From an uncultured Phascolarctobacterium sp. (GTDB taxonomy: Bacteria; Bacillota; Negativicutes; Acidaminococcales; Acidaminococcaceae): DNA of 64,000 bases. Numbering within the stretch: the stretch's first letter is position 1; every line of letters begins with the position of its first letter. Positions 40,601 to 48,447 of the stretch are shown here, one piece after another. The notes below the pieces were generated by a model. The model worked only from the letters and a program-made list of their open reading frames with translations, was not told the origin of the DNA and did not search any database. The translations under genes and the position numbers were made by a program. The DNA lies in the NCBI GenBank assembly GCA_900757795.1, contig CAAEPE010000030.1:1-64000 (forward strand), in the 5' to 3' direction.

Positions 40601-41914
40601 AACGAAGCGCGTCTTGGTATTTTGCCTGCCATGACTCAATGGGTAGAATGGGGCGTTGGCGATACTCAAGGTCAGGTGCGTTTAGCAGGCACTTTGGAAG
40701 AACCGCTGCTGTATGGCTCATTGAAAATTGCTGATGGCGCCGTAAAAATTAAGAGTCTTGACTCCGTATTGGAAAATATTAACCTAGATGTAGATTTTCA
40801 GGGCAATACGGTGCTGCTGCGCAATTTATCCACGAAACTTGGTAAGGGCAGCATAGCTGCTGACGGCAGCTATGCTTTGCAGACTACAGAAGATGCGGCT
40901 TATAAGCTGCACATTAAAGCAGATAATGCGGAAGTAGCATCGCAGATTTTCAGCGGTAAAATAAACAGCGACATGGAAATTTTACCGCAAAAATATCGCG
41001 ACCGCCGCAAGAGAAAGGGGAATACACCGCCGCCGGTAGAATACCGTCCGCTGATCAAGGGCAAGCTGCGTTTAGACGACGTAGTTGTTAATATGCCTAC
41101 AATTCCGGAAATGAGCGAGGGCGAAACTAATCTTGGACTGGATGTGCAGGTAGATTTAGGCAAAAAAATACATTTATATAACAGCTATCTCTACGATATA
41201 TGGCTAAAGGGCGGCATAAAAGTGCAGGGTAGTACGCTTTATCCTATTATTGATGGCAACATTAAAGCTGATAAGGGGACCATTACCTATTTGCGTACTG
41301 ACTTTAAGCTGCGGGATGCAGGACTTGTGTGGGTAGAGCCGGGCAGTTTTTTACCTAACGTAAATTTGGAAAGTACAGCCCGCTTTAGCCGTTACAACAT
41401 TTTCATGAAAATCAATGGTCCTGTGGAAAAAATGGATTTGCAGCTTTCCAGCGACCCGCCTATGGAACGTAATACTATTGTGCGTATGCTTACCTTGCAA
41501 CGCGATACTGCCGGTAGCAATGAGGTTACCAGTGAGGATATGAATAATCTTATGACTGTTGGTTTGCAAATGACGGTTTTAGGAGACGTAGAAACCTGGA
41601 TTAAGCAGACCTTAGGCTTAGACCAGTTTCGTATTTATACCGGCAAGGTGCGTTCAGGCATTGGCTTTGAAAGCGCTAAGGACCGCTCACTGGATTTGAC
41701 AGCGGACGAACGCAGTCAGTATAATGTGTTGGTAAGTAAATATTTAAACAATAATTTTATGTTTGGCTATACTACAAGCTTTGATGCACTTGACAGGAGC
41801 TTTTTCGGGCAGTACGATATTAGTAGGCACATGAATATTACTTATTCTAGAAGCTATGAAATGAATTCTGATGCTGAAGATTGGTATGGTCTGGAATACA
41901 AGATTACTTTCTAA
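37619..41914 (+). CDS. tamB: TamB-family translocation/assembly or lipid-transfer protein
   Basis: 1431 residues from ATG 37619, preceded by GGTGA; ATG 37607 and the upstream frame are less likely. One N-terminal membrane span (FIAVLVMLLSAGYIFLVR), then a very long periplasmic beta-rich region built of repeated strands (AsmA/VPS13-like groove), ending in a DUF490/TamB C-terminal domain (~1080-1431: ADKGTITYLRTDFKLRDAGL, TLGLDQFRIYTG). In Proteobacteria TamB works with TamA or moves phospholipids across the periplasm. TamA is not obvious here; the BamA homologue three genes on is the nearest Omp85 partner. Length is close to E. coli TamB (1259). Confidence 0.93.
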   Translation: MKKYFRFIAVLVMLLSAGYIFLVRTVMPSYIRQVLPQAEGLASSFINGNIAIGDLTWNGGLSAEVGNIVIKDDKGIKVAEIPRTIVHLRPWLALDKGVKAVSRVELMRPHVYLVMNENKQWNMQNLLKPSDSEETPFYGTLAISDGQLHIDMPQGKWDINVAGTVNGGANPKFAVNLRLGSGVDKLQVQGLVTTKGEGRLEVKSDRLDLAPYAALAENFAQIENVQGSLEKIALLYVNENGSKSFSGETSIKNVQGKKQHAGAEHTVCLDGLVRAHDNIVTSSSLDVVVDGNTLHLEGEADLRDTDNPQGKGVLSAAKLEYNGYNVKNLRIPFNGNKEQVVLESVSAEYGGGKLIGNGTYSIGEEILTADLQLENVTHAMTSKPQDNVHIDAKLAILLKMAKNGINVQAAADTLNLRWRSLQIDKINLDASYNNGTLLLNHFSAYAGENGNLLVSGSVKDDGSMQLQGRMTEFPIHPLLDAVSEQDGNGLCSTGFTIGGRLNAPEFAGIIQLTQAELLQQKIKEAHGFISLKDNFVTIKDFRANMEQGYHILSGSIDLRGQEPYVDLALETDGVRIEPIMRLLLNKEEAPVTGNLRNIMQITGPVSKPSVYGEVHAADGSAVKQLFNSVAGRYIYDKGNLYLKDFLINAFYSRVLLNGTMTESGSLDFDLVAKDVDLAHLPIKDETVDLEGKINAAGHLGGTLAAPAFRGDVDSEKIYINGEALTEISGTIDGSNKEHNALKVSFKQPYRDDPSNYGIYTADVNLNLAEQFIQGKVQMLWGDIGGLLRMARMDYDINGQMQGLLDFCPQGKGSGLNISITADDVKIHDLEYAHMVAKGNIKKTLLTLEDVKLQEQENVSDKGVIAVGGSMELKERWLKLEMASVKANPAIVTAVMKDPPEIHGEMDMLVQLSGSFDDPNGTGSLEITNGSIAGVGMDKLVAMLSLKDDNIKLHQLLATKDAYGFKASGDIPLDIFRTKESRRNPRSQMNIIMDLNEARLGILPAMTQWVEWGVGDTQGQVRLAGTLEEPLLYGSLKIADGAVKIKSLDSVLENINLDVDFQGNTVLLRNLSTKLGKGSIAADGSYALQTTEDAAYKLHIKADNAEVASQIFSGKINSDMEILPQKYRDRRKRKGNTPPPVEYRPLIKGKLRLDDVVVNMPTIPEMSEGETNLGLDVQVDLGKKIHLYNSYLYDIWLKGGIKVQGSTLYPIIDGNIKADKGTITYLRTDFKLRDAGLVWVEPGSFLPNVNLESTARFSRYNIFMKINGPVEKMDLQLSSDPPMERNTIVRMLTLQRDTAGSNEVTSEDMNNLMTVGLQMTVLGDVETWIKQTLGLDQFRIYTGKVRSGIGFESAKDRSLDLTADERSQYNVLVSKYLNNNFMFGYTTSFDALDRSFFGQYDISRHMNITYSRSYEMNSDAEDWYGLEYKITF

Positions 41915-41937
41915 AAATTTGCGGGGGAGGTGAATAC

Positions 41938-42573
41938 ATGCTGCAAAGCTATTTGGAGGAGCTGCGCAAAACACCGCTTTTAAAACCGGAGGAGGAATAT
42001 GCTCTGTGGGAGCAGGCCGCCGCTGGTGATATGGCGGCGCATAAGCGCCTGATGACATCTTATCAGCCCTTAGTTTTTAAAATTGCTTCCAGTTTTAAGC
42101 TGCCGGAAGCTGAAACCATGGAGCTTATTCAAGAGGGTATGGTTGGTTTATTGGAAGCCGCCGAAAGTTATGAATATACTCGTCGGGTAGCTTTCAGCTT
42201 ATTCGCCTCCTACCGTATCAAGGGCAGTATGGTGGATTATCTGCGGCAAAGTGACCATAAAGGCGTGCTTTATTTAGACAGCGAAATTAGCAAAGGATTT
42301 ACTTTAAGCGATGCGCTGCCGTCCGAGATGGCTACACCTACGGAGCTAACAGAGCAGAAGCTGCTGCAGGAGCGGGTAGCGCAGGCTATGGAACGGCTTC
42401 CGCTTAAGGAACAGCAGGTTTTACAGGGCATGTATTTAGATGATCGTTCGGCGCAGGCTGTTGCTGATGCTATTGATGTGAGCTTGGGACATGTCTATCG
42501 TTTGCAAAAGCAGGGTGTCCGCCGTATTCGTGGTATGCTATCCCGCTTTATTCATGATTTTAACAAGGACTAG
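41938..42573 (+). CDS. Sigma-70 family RNA polymerase sigma factor
   Basis: 211 residues from ATG 41938 with GGGGGAGGTG, 23 bases after tamB. Region 1.2/2.1 LQSYLEELRKTPLLKPEEEY, region 2 HKRLMTSYQPLVFKIASSF and ELIQEGMVGLLEAAESYEY (-10 contact part YRIKGSMVDYLRQ), and region 4 ERLPLKEQQVLQGMYLDDRS with the helix-turn-helix DAIDVSLGHVYRLQKQGVRR. Region 3 is shortened, as in FliA/SigF-like alternative factors. It lies in an envelope cluster and precedes a single-pass membrane protein, suggesting control of envelope genes; that is inference. No flagellar or sporulation genes are near. Confidence 0.9.
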   Translation: MLQSYLEELRKTPLLKPEEEYALWEQAAAGDMAAHKRLMTSYQPLVFKIASSFKLPEAETMELIQEGMVGLLEAAESYEYTRRVAFSLFASYRIKGSMVDYLRQSDHKGVLYLDSEISKGFTLSDALPSEMATPTELTEQKLLQERVAQAMERLPLKEQQVLQGMYLDDRSAQAVADAIDVSLGHVYRLQKQGVRRIRGMLSRFIHDFNKD

Positions 42574-42741
42574 CCGATAAAATAAATAGAAGAATTTAGT
42601 ACATATATAACGTAAAACGGCGTAAACTATAGAAAATCAAATTAAATTTGCGCTAATCGCGATAAATACTCTGTTAAAATTTGTCTGTATAGACGATTCT
42701 AATTAGTATAGTTGTAATGATTAACCAAAGGAGGCAGGAGC
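42574..42741. other. 168-bp spacer upstream of the membrane protein gene
   Basis: AT-rich. It holds a small inverted repeat GTCTGTATAGAC (42683-42694) and the ribosome site AAAGGAGGC. I cannot identify a clear sigma-A promoter, which would be expected if the neighbouring sigma factor reads it. Confidence 0.4.
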
Positions 42742-43224
42742 ATGGCGCAGCCAAGTCAGTCTTTGTTTAGGCGTATTCGCTGTATTAAAAGCAGTTTAGA
42801 TAGTGCAGAACAAAGCTTTTTAGACAATCAGGATATACGCGGCGAACTGGATTTGATGCTGGCGGAGGCTGAGCTCAAAAATCTGCGCAAAAAAAAGGAC
42901 GTTCCTTGGAATTGGAGCAGGCATTTATTTGCGGTATGTGCAGCTGTGCTTTTGGTTCTATCAGGCTTTGGCGGCTGGTATATTGCTAAAGGTCACTATA
43001 AGCATAGACAGACTGCCGCGCCTAGTGCAGTTGTTCCAATAACAGCTATAGAACAAACAAAAAAATTACCGATTCAGCCGGAGGCAAAGGTTAAACCGCA
43101 GGTACAAAAGCAAGTTATGACTGTAACTGGTGCTAATAAAAAGCAGGCGCAGGTTACTATATCTAAAAGCGATATGCATAAGCTTGTGCAGTCAGCAAGA
43201 GCAGAGCTTAGCAGTTCTAAATAA
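42742..43224 (+). CDS. Single-pass membrane protein, possible anti-sigma factor
   Basis: 160 residues. Residues 1-60 are soluble, charged and helical (DNQDIRGELDLMLAEAELKN); one membrane span ~63-83 (LFAVCAAVLLVLSGFGGWYI); the rest is a Lys/Gln/Pro-rich periplasmic tail. I do not recognise a family, and no zinc-binding HxxxCxxC motif of ZAS anti-sigma factors is present. The position behind the sigma gene and the topology (cytoplasmic N-domain, periplasmic tail) are those of a membrane-bound anti-sigma factor. This role is inferred from context only. bamA starts 20 bases after its stop. Confidence 0.65.
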   Translation: MAQPSQSLFRRIRCIKSSLDSAEQSFLDNQDIRGELDLMLAEAELKNLRKKKDVPWNWSRHLFAVCAAVLLVLSGFGGWYIAKGHYKHRQTAAPSAVVPITAIEQTKKLPIQPEAKVKPQVQKQVMTVTGANKKQAQVTISKSDMHKLVQSARAELSSSK

Positions 43225-43244
43225 ATCGGAGGAGGACTTCATTG

Positions 43245-45101
43245 ATGAAAAGAATTTTATGGCAGCCTTTAACAGTAGGCTTGGCAGCTATGCTGCTGGC
43301 TTTGCCTGTATATGCCGAAGAAGCAACGCAGGAGGCAGTTAATACTCCGGCGGTTCAGACAGAATCTGCGCAGAAGCAGGAGGATAGGCTGGCACAGTAT
43401 ATTGGTAAGCCTATCACCAAACAGATTATTGAAGGCAATGTGAATATCAGCGAGGAGGAAATTGCTGCTGCGCTGAAAACTAAGCAGGGCATGGAGTTTA
43501 CCGAAGCTGGTTTAACAGAGGATTTGAGTTCCATTTATGATTTAGGCTGGTTTTATGATTTGCATCCGGAATTTAAATTGGTACCGGAGGGCGTGCAGGT
43601 TATTTATCATGTTTTAGAAAATCCTGTTTACAAGCAAACCAAGGTAATTGGCAATACGGTTATCGACGCTAAAAAAGTGGATGCCTGCTTTGATTTGGAA
43701 AAGGATAAGCTGGCAAATTTAAAGCAAATTAATAAATGCGTGCAAAGGTTGGAAGAAGAATATCGTTCCAGCGGCTATATTTTAGCTCGTGTTACTGATG
43801 TGCATATGGAGCAGGACGGAACCTTAAATGTCAGTGTCAATGAAGGTATCGTTGAAGGCTTTAAGGTAAAAGGCAATAAAAAATGTAAGGATTACGTTGT
43901 AATCCGTGAAATGAAGCTAAAACAGGGTAAGCCCTTTAACGCCAAGGACGCCCGCCGCAGTATGCAGAGAGTATATAATCTTGGCTATTTTGAGGATGTT
44001 AACGTAAAGCTTAATCCCGGTCGCGAGCCTAATTCCGTAGAGGTAGAAATTGACGTTGTAGAAATGAACACCGGCACCTTTGGTATTGGTGCAGGCTACA
44101 GCAATGCCGACGGCTTTATCGGTATGGTTTCTATTGGTGATAAAAACTTCCGCGGTACCGGTGATAAAATCAATATCCGTTGGGAATTTGGCGGCGAGGA
44201 TAACAAGAACTATGATTTCAGCTATACTCGTCCTTGGATTGACAGTAAGGAAACCGCTGCTACTTTAAACTTGTACGATATTACCAACGAATATGCCGAT
44301 TATAATATTGACGGCGACGAGATTGCGCGCTATGACAAAAAGCGCCGCGGTCAAGAACTGACTTTTAGCCGCAAAACCGATAACGAATTTATCAGTAACT
44401 ATGTTACCTTAAAAAATCGTGAAGATATTTACAAAGGTGAAGCCGACGGCTACGAGGGCGATGCTGACCAGTATTACGAAGAGCAATTTAAAGATAAAAG
44501 CGGTAAATACGAATCTTGGATGCCAGCAACTGCTGCCGAGCGCCGCAAGGAAAACTTCGGTACTACCCGTTCCATCACTCTTGGACGTGTATTTGACTCT
44601 CGCGATAATGTTTACGATCCTCATGAAGGCAAGCGCATTGGCTATAGCGTAGAATGGGCAGGCGGCTTAGGCGGCGATTTCGATTTTACCAAGTTTACTG
44701 CTGACTGGCGCTACTACTATCGTGCAGGCGGCGAAAATGTTTGGGCGTTAAATTTAGGCGTAGGCTATGCCGACGGCGATATGCCTTTGTCCCAGCGTTT
44801 CACCATGGGCGGCAGCGATACCCTGCGCGGCTATGAGGACGATCAGTTCCGTGGCAACAGTATGGTTAAGGCTACTTTGGAATACCGTTTCCCCATTGTT
44901 AAGAAGGTTCAGGGCGTGCTCTTTACCGATAACGGTTATGCTTGGGATAAACGCCATGAGGATGAATTTGACATGGGACTTATCAAGAACAGCTTTGGTG
45001 TGGGCTTGAGAATTAATTCTCCCTTAGGTCCTGTAAAACTAGATTATGGCTACGGTGAGGACGGTGGCAAGTTCCACTTTAGTTTTGGCGGTCAATTCTA
45101 A
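43245..45101 (+). CDS. bamA: Outer membrane assembly factor BamA (Omp85)
   Basis: 618 residues from ATG 43245 (GGAGGAGG upstream; TTG 43242 also possible). Signal peptide to ~24 (VYAEE). Three POTRA domains: ~55-125 (KQIIEGNVNISEEEIAAAL), ~130-203 and ~207-283 (GFKVKGNKKCKDYVVIREM). The 16-strand barrel follows, with the Omp85 signatures NFRGTGDKINI, TMGGSDTLRGYEDDQFRG (the VRGF-like loop) and a terminal aromatic strand FHFSFGGQF. It folds and inserts outer membrane proteins. E. coli BamA has five POTRAs and 810 residues; a three-POTRA form suits diderm Firmicutes. Confidence 0.96.
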   Translation: MKRILWQPLTVGLAAMLLALPVYAEEATQEAVNTPAVQTESAQKQEDRLAQYIGKPITKQIIEGNVNISEEEIAAALKTKQGMEFTEAGLTEDLSSIYDLGWFYDLHPEFKLVPEGVQVIYHVLENPVYKQTKVIGNTVIDAKKVDACFDLEKDKLANLKQINKCVQRLEEEYRSSGYILARVTDVHMEQDGTLNVSVNEGIVEGFKVKGNKKCKDYVVIREMKLKQGKPFNAKDARRSMQRVYNLGYFEDVNVKLNPGREPNSVEVEIDVVEMNTGTFGIGAGYSNADGFIGMVSIGDKNFRGTGDKINIRWEFGGEDNKNYDFSYTRPWIDSKETAATLNLYDITNEYADYNIDGDEIARYDKKRRGQELTFSRKTDNEFISNYVTLKNREDIYKGEADGYEGDADQYYEEQFKDKSGKYESWMPATAAERRKENFGTTRSITLGRVFDSRDNVYDPHEGKRIGYSVEWAGGLGGDFDFTKFTADWRYYYRAGGENVWALNLGVGYADGDMPLSQRFTMGGSDTLRGYEDDQFRGNSMVKATLEYRFPIVKKVQGVLFTDNGYAWDKRHEDEFDMGLIKNSFGVGLRINSPLGPVKLDYGYGEDGGKFHFSFGGQF

Positions 45102-45120
45102 GCTAGGAGCAGATGCTGCT

Positions 45121-46389
45121 ATGAAGCTGAATAAAATTATTCTACTTGCTGCAATGACATGCTTGCCATTGCAGCAAGCTTTTTCTGCCCCCATTGAAAA
45201 GGTGCAGGTGCAGGTAATAGATACTAACGGCGGTACCAGCGCTGTGCTGCTGCAAAAAATGAGCGGCAGTATGCAGGTGGTGGCAGATCAATTATTTATG
45301 GATAAAGACTCAGAACTGGTTGTTTCTGCGCAGCAGGAATATAAACGTTTACTGACAGAGATTGGCGACCGTGTTTTTACGGGCTATGAGCTGGTAGACG
45401 TACAGCTTGCTGCCGGTATACAGACTAACATTGTTATGTATGCTAAGCCGTGGAGCACAACTATTGCGAAGCCGGTGATTGATTTGCAGTTTTCCGGTGT
45501 GGAAAAGGAAACTGCTTCGTTGCTTTATCAACAGATACCAACTTTAAAGCAGGAATTGGAGCAGGCTATCAGCGGCGCCTCTGTGGCTGCCGGAGATTGG
45601 GCTGGCGGCGTATTGCGGCGTATGGTGCGCAGGCAGGTAGAACAAAAGCTGCCGGAATTTCGGGCGGCGGTAGATGTAGTACAGGAAAATAATAATACGG
45701 TAGTACAGGTGGTTATTTATCCTGTAGGACAGCTTGTGACTGATATAAACTATGAGCTGCGCAGCGAAGCGATACCTAATATTTTGTTGATGGAGCTTAA
45801 ATATAAATATGCAGTTGAGTGTGATAAGCTGCGCGGACTGCCTTTAGCATATGTGCGCCGTAATCAGCAGGCTTTGGAGCAGTGGCTTATGGATAAGCTG
45901 CTGGCAGAAAAGTCTATTAAGCAGTTTGGCTTGCAGCCAGTCGTTAAGCTTACGCCGAACACCAATATGGGCGTAGAGATTATGATAAATTCGGATAAAT
46001 ATAAAATTTGGTTTGAGGGCTATGGCGATATCGGTCGCAATGAAGATAATCTGTCGGGTAAGGCACATATTGGCAAATTTATTTCACCCAAGGATGAAAT
46101 ATTTGGCGAGGCGGAAATTGTTTTAGATCATGTAGATTGGCATTTTGGCACAGGCTATTCTAGGTATTGGGGAAAAAGCGTGTGGAGTTATATGCGGCGT
46201 ATGCCGATTGGCGACAATGATTATAAGTTGGAATATAATTTAAGTCCTAAATGGCGGCTGCGGGCAGAGCATTTTTCCGGTGATGACCGCAATGAATTTG
46301 GCGTGCGCTATCGTATTCACGAATTTCTCAGTGCCGAATATGTTTATGGCGGCGACGAATTTTATTTACGGATTATCGGAAATTTGTAG
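45121..46389 (+). CDS. Exported protein with a predicted C-terminal beta-barrel, unknown family, next to bamA
   Basis: 422 residues from ATG 45121, 19 bases after bamA. Signal peptide to ~23 (QAFSA). Residues ~25-110 and ~110-210 are alternating alpha/beta and could be two POTRA- or BON-like modules (QVQVIDTNGGTSAVLLQKM; PVIDLQFSGVEKETASLL). From ~285 to the end the chain is a run of amphipathic strands (KYKIWFEGYGDIGRNE, DYKLEYNLSPKWRLRAE) ending YLRIIGNL, like a small outer membrane barrel. I do not recognise it. Co-transcription with bamA and skp suggests a part in outer membrane biogenesis. Confidence 0.7.
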   Translation: MKLNKIILLAAMTCLPLQQAFSAPIEKVQVQVIDTNGGTSAVLLQKMSGSMQVVADQLFMDKDSELVVSAQQEYKRLLTEIGDRVFTGYELVDVQLAAGIQTNIVMYAKPWSTTIAKPVIDLQFSGVEKETASLLYQQIPTLKQELEQAISGASVAAGDWAGGVLRRMVRRQVEQKLPEFRAAVDVVQENNNTVVQVVIYPVGQLVTDINYELRSEAIPNILLMELKYKYAVECDKLRGLPLAYVRRNQQALEQWLMDKLLAEKSIKQFGLQPVVKLTPNTNMGVEIMINSDKYKIWFEGYGDIGRNEDNLSGKAHIGKFISPKDEIFGEAEIVLDHVDWHFGTGYSRYWGKSVWSYMRRMPIGDNDYKLEYNLSPKWRLRAEHFSGDDRNEFGVRYRIHEFLSAEYVYGGDEFYLRIIGNL

Positions 46390-46395
46390 CAATTC

Positions 46396-46424
46396 TTGAA
46401 AGAATGAATAGATACTGTTATAAT
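46396..46424 (+). promoter_or_regulatory. Promoter of the skp/lpx gene block
   Basis: TTGAAA (46396-46401), 17 bases, TATAAT (46419-46424) with upstream TGT, an extended -10. It can drive the Skp genes and perhaps the lpx genes behind them. Confidence 0.85.
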
Positions 46425-46478
46425 AAACTATATATGTGTTTTTAAAATTTTTAGTCAAAGAAAGTAGGGATTTTGATT

Positions 46479-46961
46479 ATGATGCAGCAATTGCGTAATC
46501 CTAAAAATGTAAAACTTGTTTCTCTTTTTGTAGCAGCTATTTTTGTTTTGGGCTGCTTTGCTTTGTCGCTGACTCAAAGCGGTTTTGGCAAAAGTGCTTC
46601 AGCTGCTGCCAGTGAGTCTGCTATCGGCGTAGTTAATTACCAAATGCTGGTAGCGCAATGTCCTGACCTGAAGGATGTTGATGCAGCTATGAAAACAGAA
46701 ATTGAAAATGCGCAAAAGGATTTTAACGAAAAATCTAAAAACATGAATGACGCTGAAAAGAGAAGCTACTACACTCAAACTCAGGAGCGTCTGCAAAATA
46801 AGCAAAAAGAGCTTATGGAGCCTGTTTTGAAAAAAATTGAAGCTGCTATTAAAAAAGTTGCTGATAAAAAAGGTTTGTCCGTAGTAGTAGAAAAGAGTAC
46901 TGTAGTTTTTGGCGGCACAGATATTACTGATGAAGTAGCTAAATCCTTGCAGGCTAAATAA
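46479..46961 (+). CDS. OmpH/Skp-family periplasmic chaperone (first of three)
   Basis: 160 residues from ATG 46479 (TAGGGA eight bases upstream). N-terminal membrane/signal segment ~13-35 (LVSLFVAAIFVLGCFALSL), then Ala/Ser-rich linker. The mature part starts IGVVNYQMLVAQCPDLKDV, the Skp opening strand, followed by long Lys/Glu-rich helices and the closing GLSVVVEKSTVVFGGTDITD. Skp holds unfolded outer membrane proteins in its tentacles for BamA. The signal could stay uncleaved, giving a membrane-anchored Skp. Confidence 0.85.
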   Translation: MMQQLRNPKNVKLVSLFVAAIFVLGCFALSLTQSGFGKSASAAASESAIGVVNYQMLVAQCPDLKDVDAAMKTEIENAQKDFNEKSKNMNDAEKRSYYTQTQERLQNKQKELMEPVLKKIEAAIKKVADKKGLSVVVEKSTVVFGGTDITDEVAKSLQAK

Positions 46962-47001
46962 ACTAATTTGATTTAGTGGCTTAACTCTGAAGGAGGGCTT
47001 C

Positions 47002-47934
47002 ATGGATAGAAATAACTGGAGAAAAATTAGCCTAATACTAGCGGCTGCTCTCTTGATTTCTGCCTGCGGCACCAATTTTAGGGGAATGCAGCAGGATAAA
47101 ATTGCTGTGGTAAATTGGCAGCGGGCGATGGAAAGTCATCCGCAATACCAAAAGCTGCAGCAACAAGAAAAAATTCTTAAAGATTTGCTGGCAAAACGCC
47201 AAGGACAAGAAAATTTAGCAAAGGCACAGATGGGCAGCTTAGAAAAGCTGCGTCAGTTGCGTCAGTTAAGTGAGGACAGCTATTGGCAGGCAGATTTTAA
47301 TACGCGTATGGTGGAGCAGCGAGAGCGTGAAGCTAAAAAGCTGCAACAGAAAATAGCGGAAGTAGAGGAACAGGTAGATAAAGAGCTTGCACCTCGTAAG
47401 AAAGCTATTGAAGACAATTATCAACTGGAGATTTTTAATTTGCGAGCTTTATTGGGTGCTGTCAGACTCAAGGTTGACGAGAGAGAAGCGCTGGAAGCTA
47501 AGCTGCAGGAACTTCAGCATGAACGCGGTAAAAAAGTTATGGAGCTGCAGGCAGAAAAGCAATCCTTAATGGAGACGCAGCTGGGACCCTATCGTAAGGA
47601 AATGCAGCAGCGCATGGCTGATGCGGCAGATCAATATCAGGCAGAAATGCTGGAGCATAGAAAAGGCAAGGAGCAGCGGGAAAAGGAAATGTTCAGCGCC
47701 GCTCCGCAGGCTTTGCGTAATGCTTTAGCCATTATGGATAGAGAGATCGAAAAGCAGCAGGAAAAAAATGAGCAGCTGCGTAAGCAAGTTAATGGCGATA
47801 TTTCCAGTCAGGCTGTTAAGCTGGCTCATGAGCGTGGTTATACCATAGTATTTAATCAATTTAAGGTTAATATTCATGCAGATGATATTACTGATAAAGT
47901 AGTGGAAAATTTGAAAAAGCAAAGTCCAAAATAA
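47002..47934 (+). CDS. Large Skp/OmpH-like lipoprotein (second of three)
   Basis: 310 residues, nearly twice the usual Skp size. Signal peptide with lipobox ISAC (~22), so lipid-anchored. It opens with the Skp-type strand KIAVVNWQRAMESHPQYQKL and closes with GYTIVFNQFKVNIHADDITD; the middle (~60-265) is an uninterrupted highly charged coiled coil rich in Gln/Glu/Lys. The extended helices could make longer tentacles. ATG preceded by GGAGGG. It lies 40 bases after the first Skp gene. No other family fits. Confidence 0.78.
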   Translation: MDRNNWRKISLILAAALLISACGTNFRGMQQDKIAVVNWQRAMESHPQYQKLQQQEKILKDLLAKRQGQENLAKAQMGSLEKLRQLRQLSEDSYWQADFNTRMVEQREREAKKLQQKIAEVEEQVDKELAPRKKAIEDNYQLEIFNLRALLGAVRLKVDEREALEAKLQELQHERGKKVMELQAEKQSLMETQLGPYRKEMQQRMADAADQYQAEMLEHRKGKEQREKEMFSAAPQALRNALAIMDREIEKQQEKNEQLRKQVNGDISSQAVKLAHERGYTIVFNQFKVNIHADDITDKVVENLKKQSPK

Positions 47935-47961
47935 AAGTTTAATGTAAGTGAGGTTTTAAAA

Positions 47962-48369
47962 ATGAAAAAAATAATTGCAGGTTTAATGGTAGCAGCAGCT
48001 ATGCTGACTTTTGGCTGCAGCGGTCGTAATGCTGCTTTTGGTGTTGTAGATATGCGCAAGGTGGAAACCGAAGCCGCTGTTATAAAAACTACTAAAGAAG
48101 ATGTTACTGCTAAGATGAAAGAACTGAAGGTGCAGATGGATAAGGATATGGCTGGTAAGCAGGGCGAAGAAGCCAGCAAGATTGCCGAGGATTATTCTGC
48201 TAAAGCACAGTTGGTGCAGAGCGAAGCACAAAATAAATTGAAAGCAAGTTTAGACACTGCGCTCAACCAAGTTGCTAAGGAAAAGAATTTAGGCGCAATA
48301 ATGATTAAAGAAGCTGTTCCTCAAGGCGGTACTGACGTTACTAAAGAAGTAATCGAAAAAATGAAATAA
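47962..48369 (+). CDS. Skp/OmpH-like lipoprotein (third of three)
   Basis: 135 residues. Lipoprotein signal with TFGC (~19). Mature part: AAFGVVDMRKVETEAAVIKT, a helical Lys/Glu-rich centre, then LGAIMIKEAVPQGGTDVTKE, the same ending as the first Skp copy. This is a compact Skp. Twenty-seven bases after the second gene. Three consecutive members, two with lipoboxes, suggest a mixed or specialised holdase. Confidence 0.8.
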   Translation: MKKIIAGLMVAAAMLTFGCSGRNAAFGVVDMRKVETEAAVIKTTKEDVTAKMKELKVQMDKDMAGKQGEEASKIAEDYSAKAQLVQSEAQNKLKASLDTALNQVAKEKNLGAIMIKEAVPQGGTDVTKEVIEKMK

Positions 48370-48447
48370 GCTGTACCCAAAGCTGGCGGTTGCGTCCGCT
48401 TTTCGTGTTTGGTTTTTACCGGCACGGGATATTGATGGAGGTTTGAA

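Noticed and set aside
42742..43224. Zinc-binding anti-sigma factor (ZAS) assignment
   Set aside because: The HxxxCxxC motif is absent, so only a context-based anti-sigma suggestion is kept.
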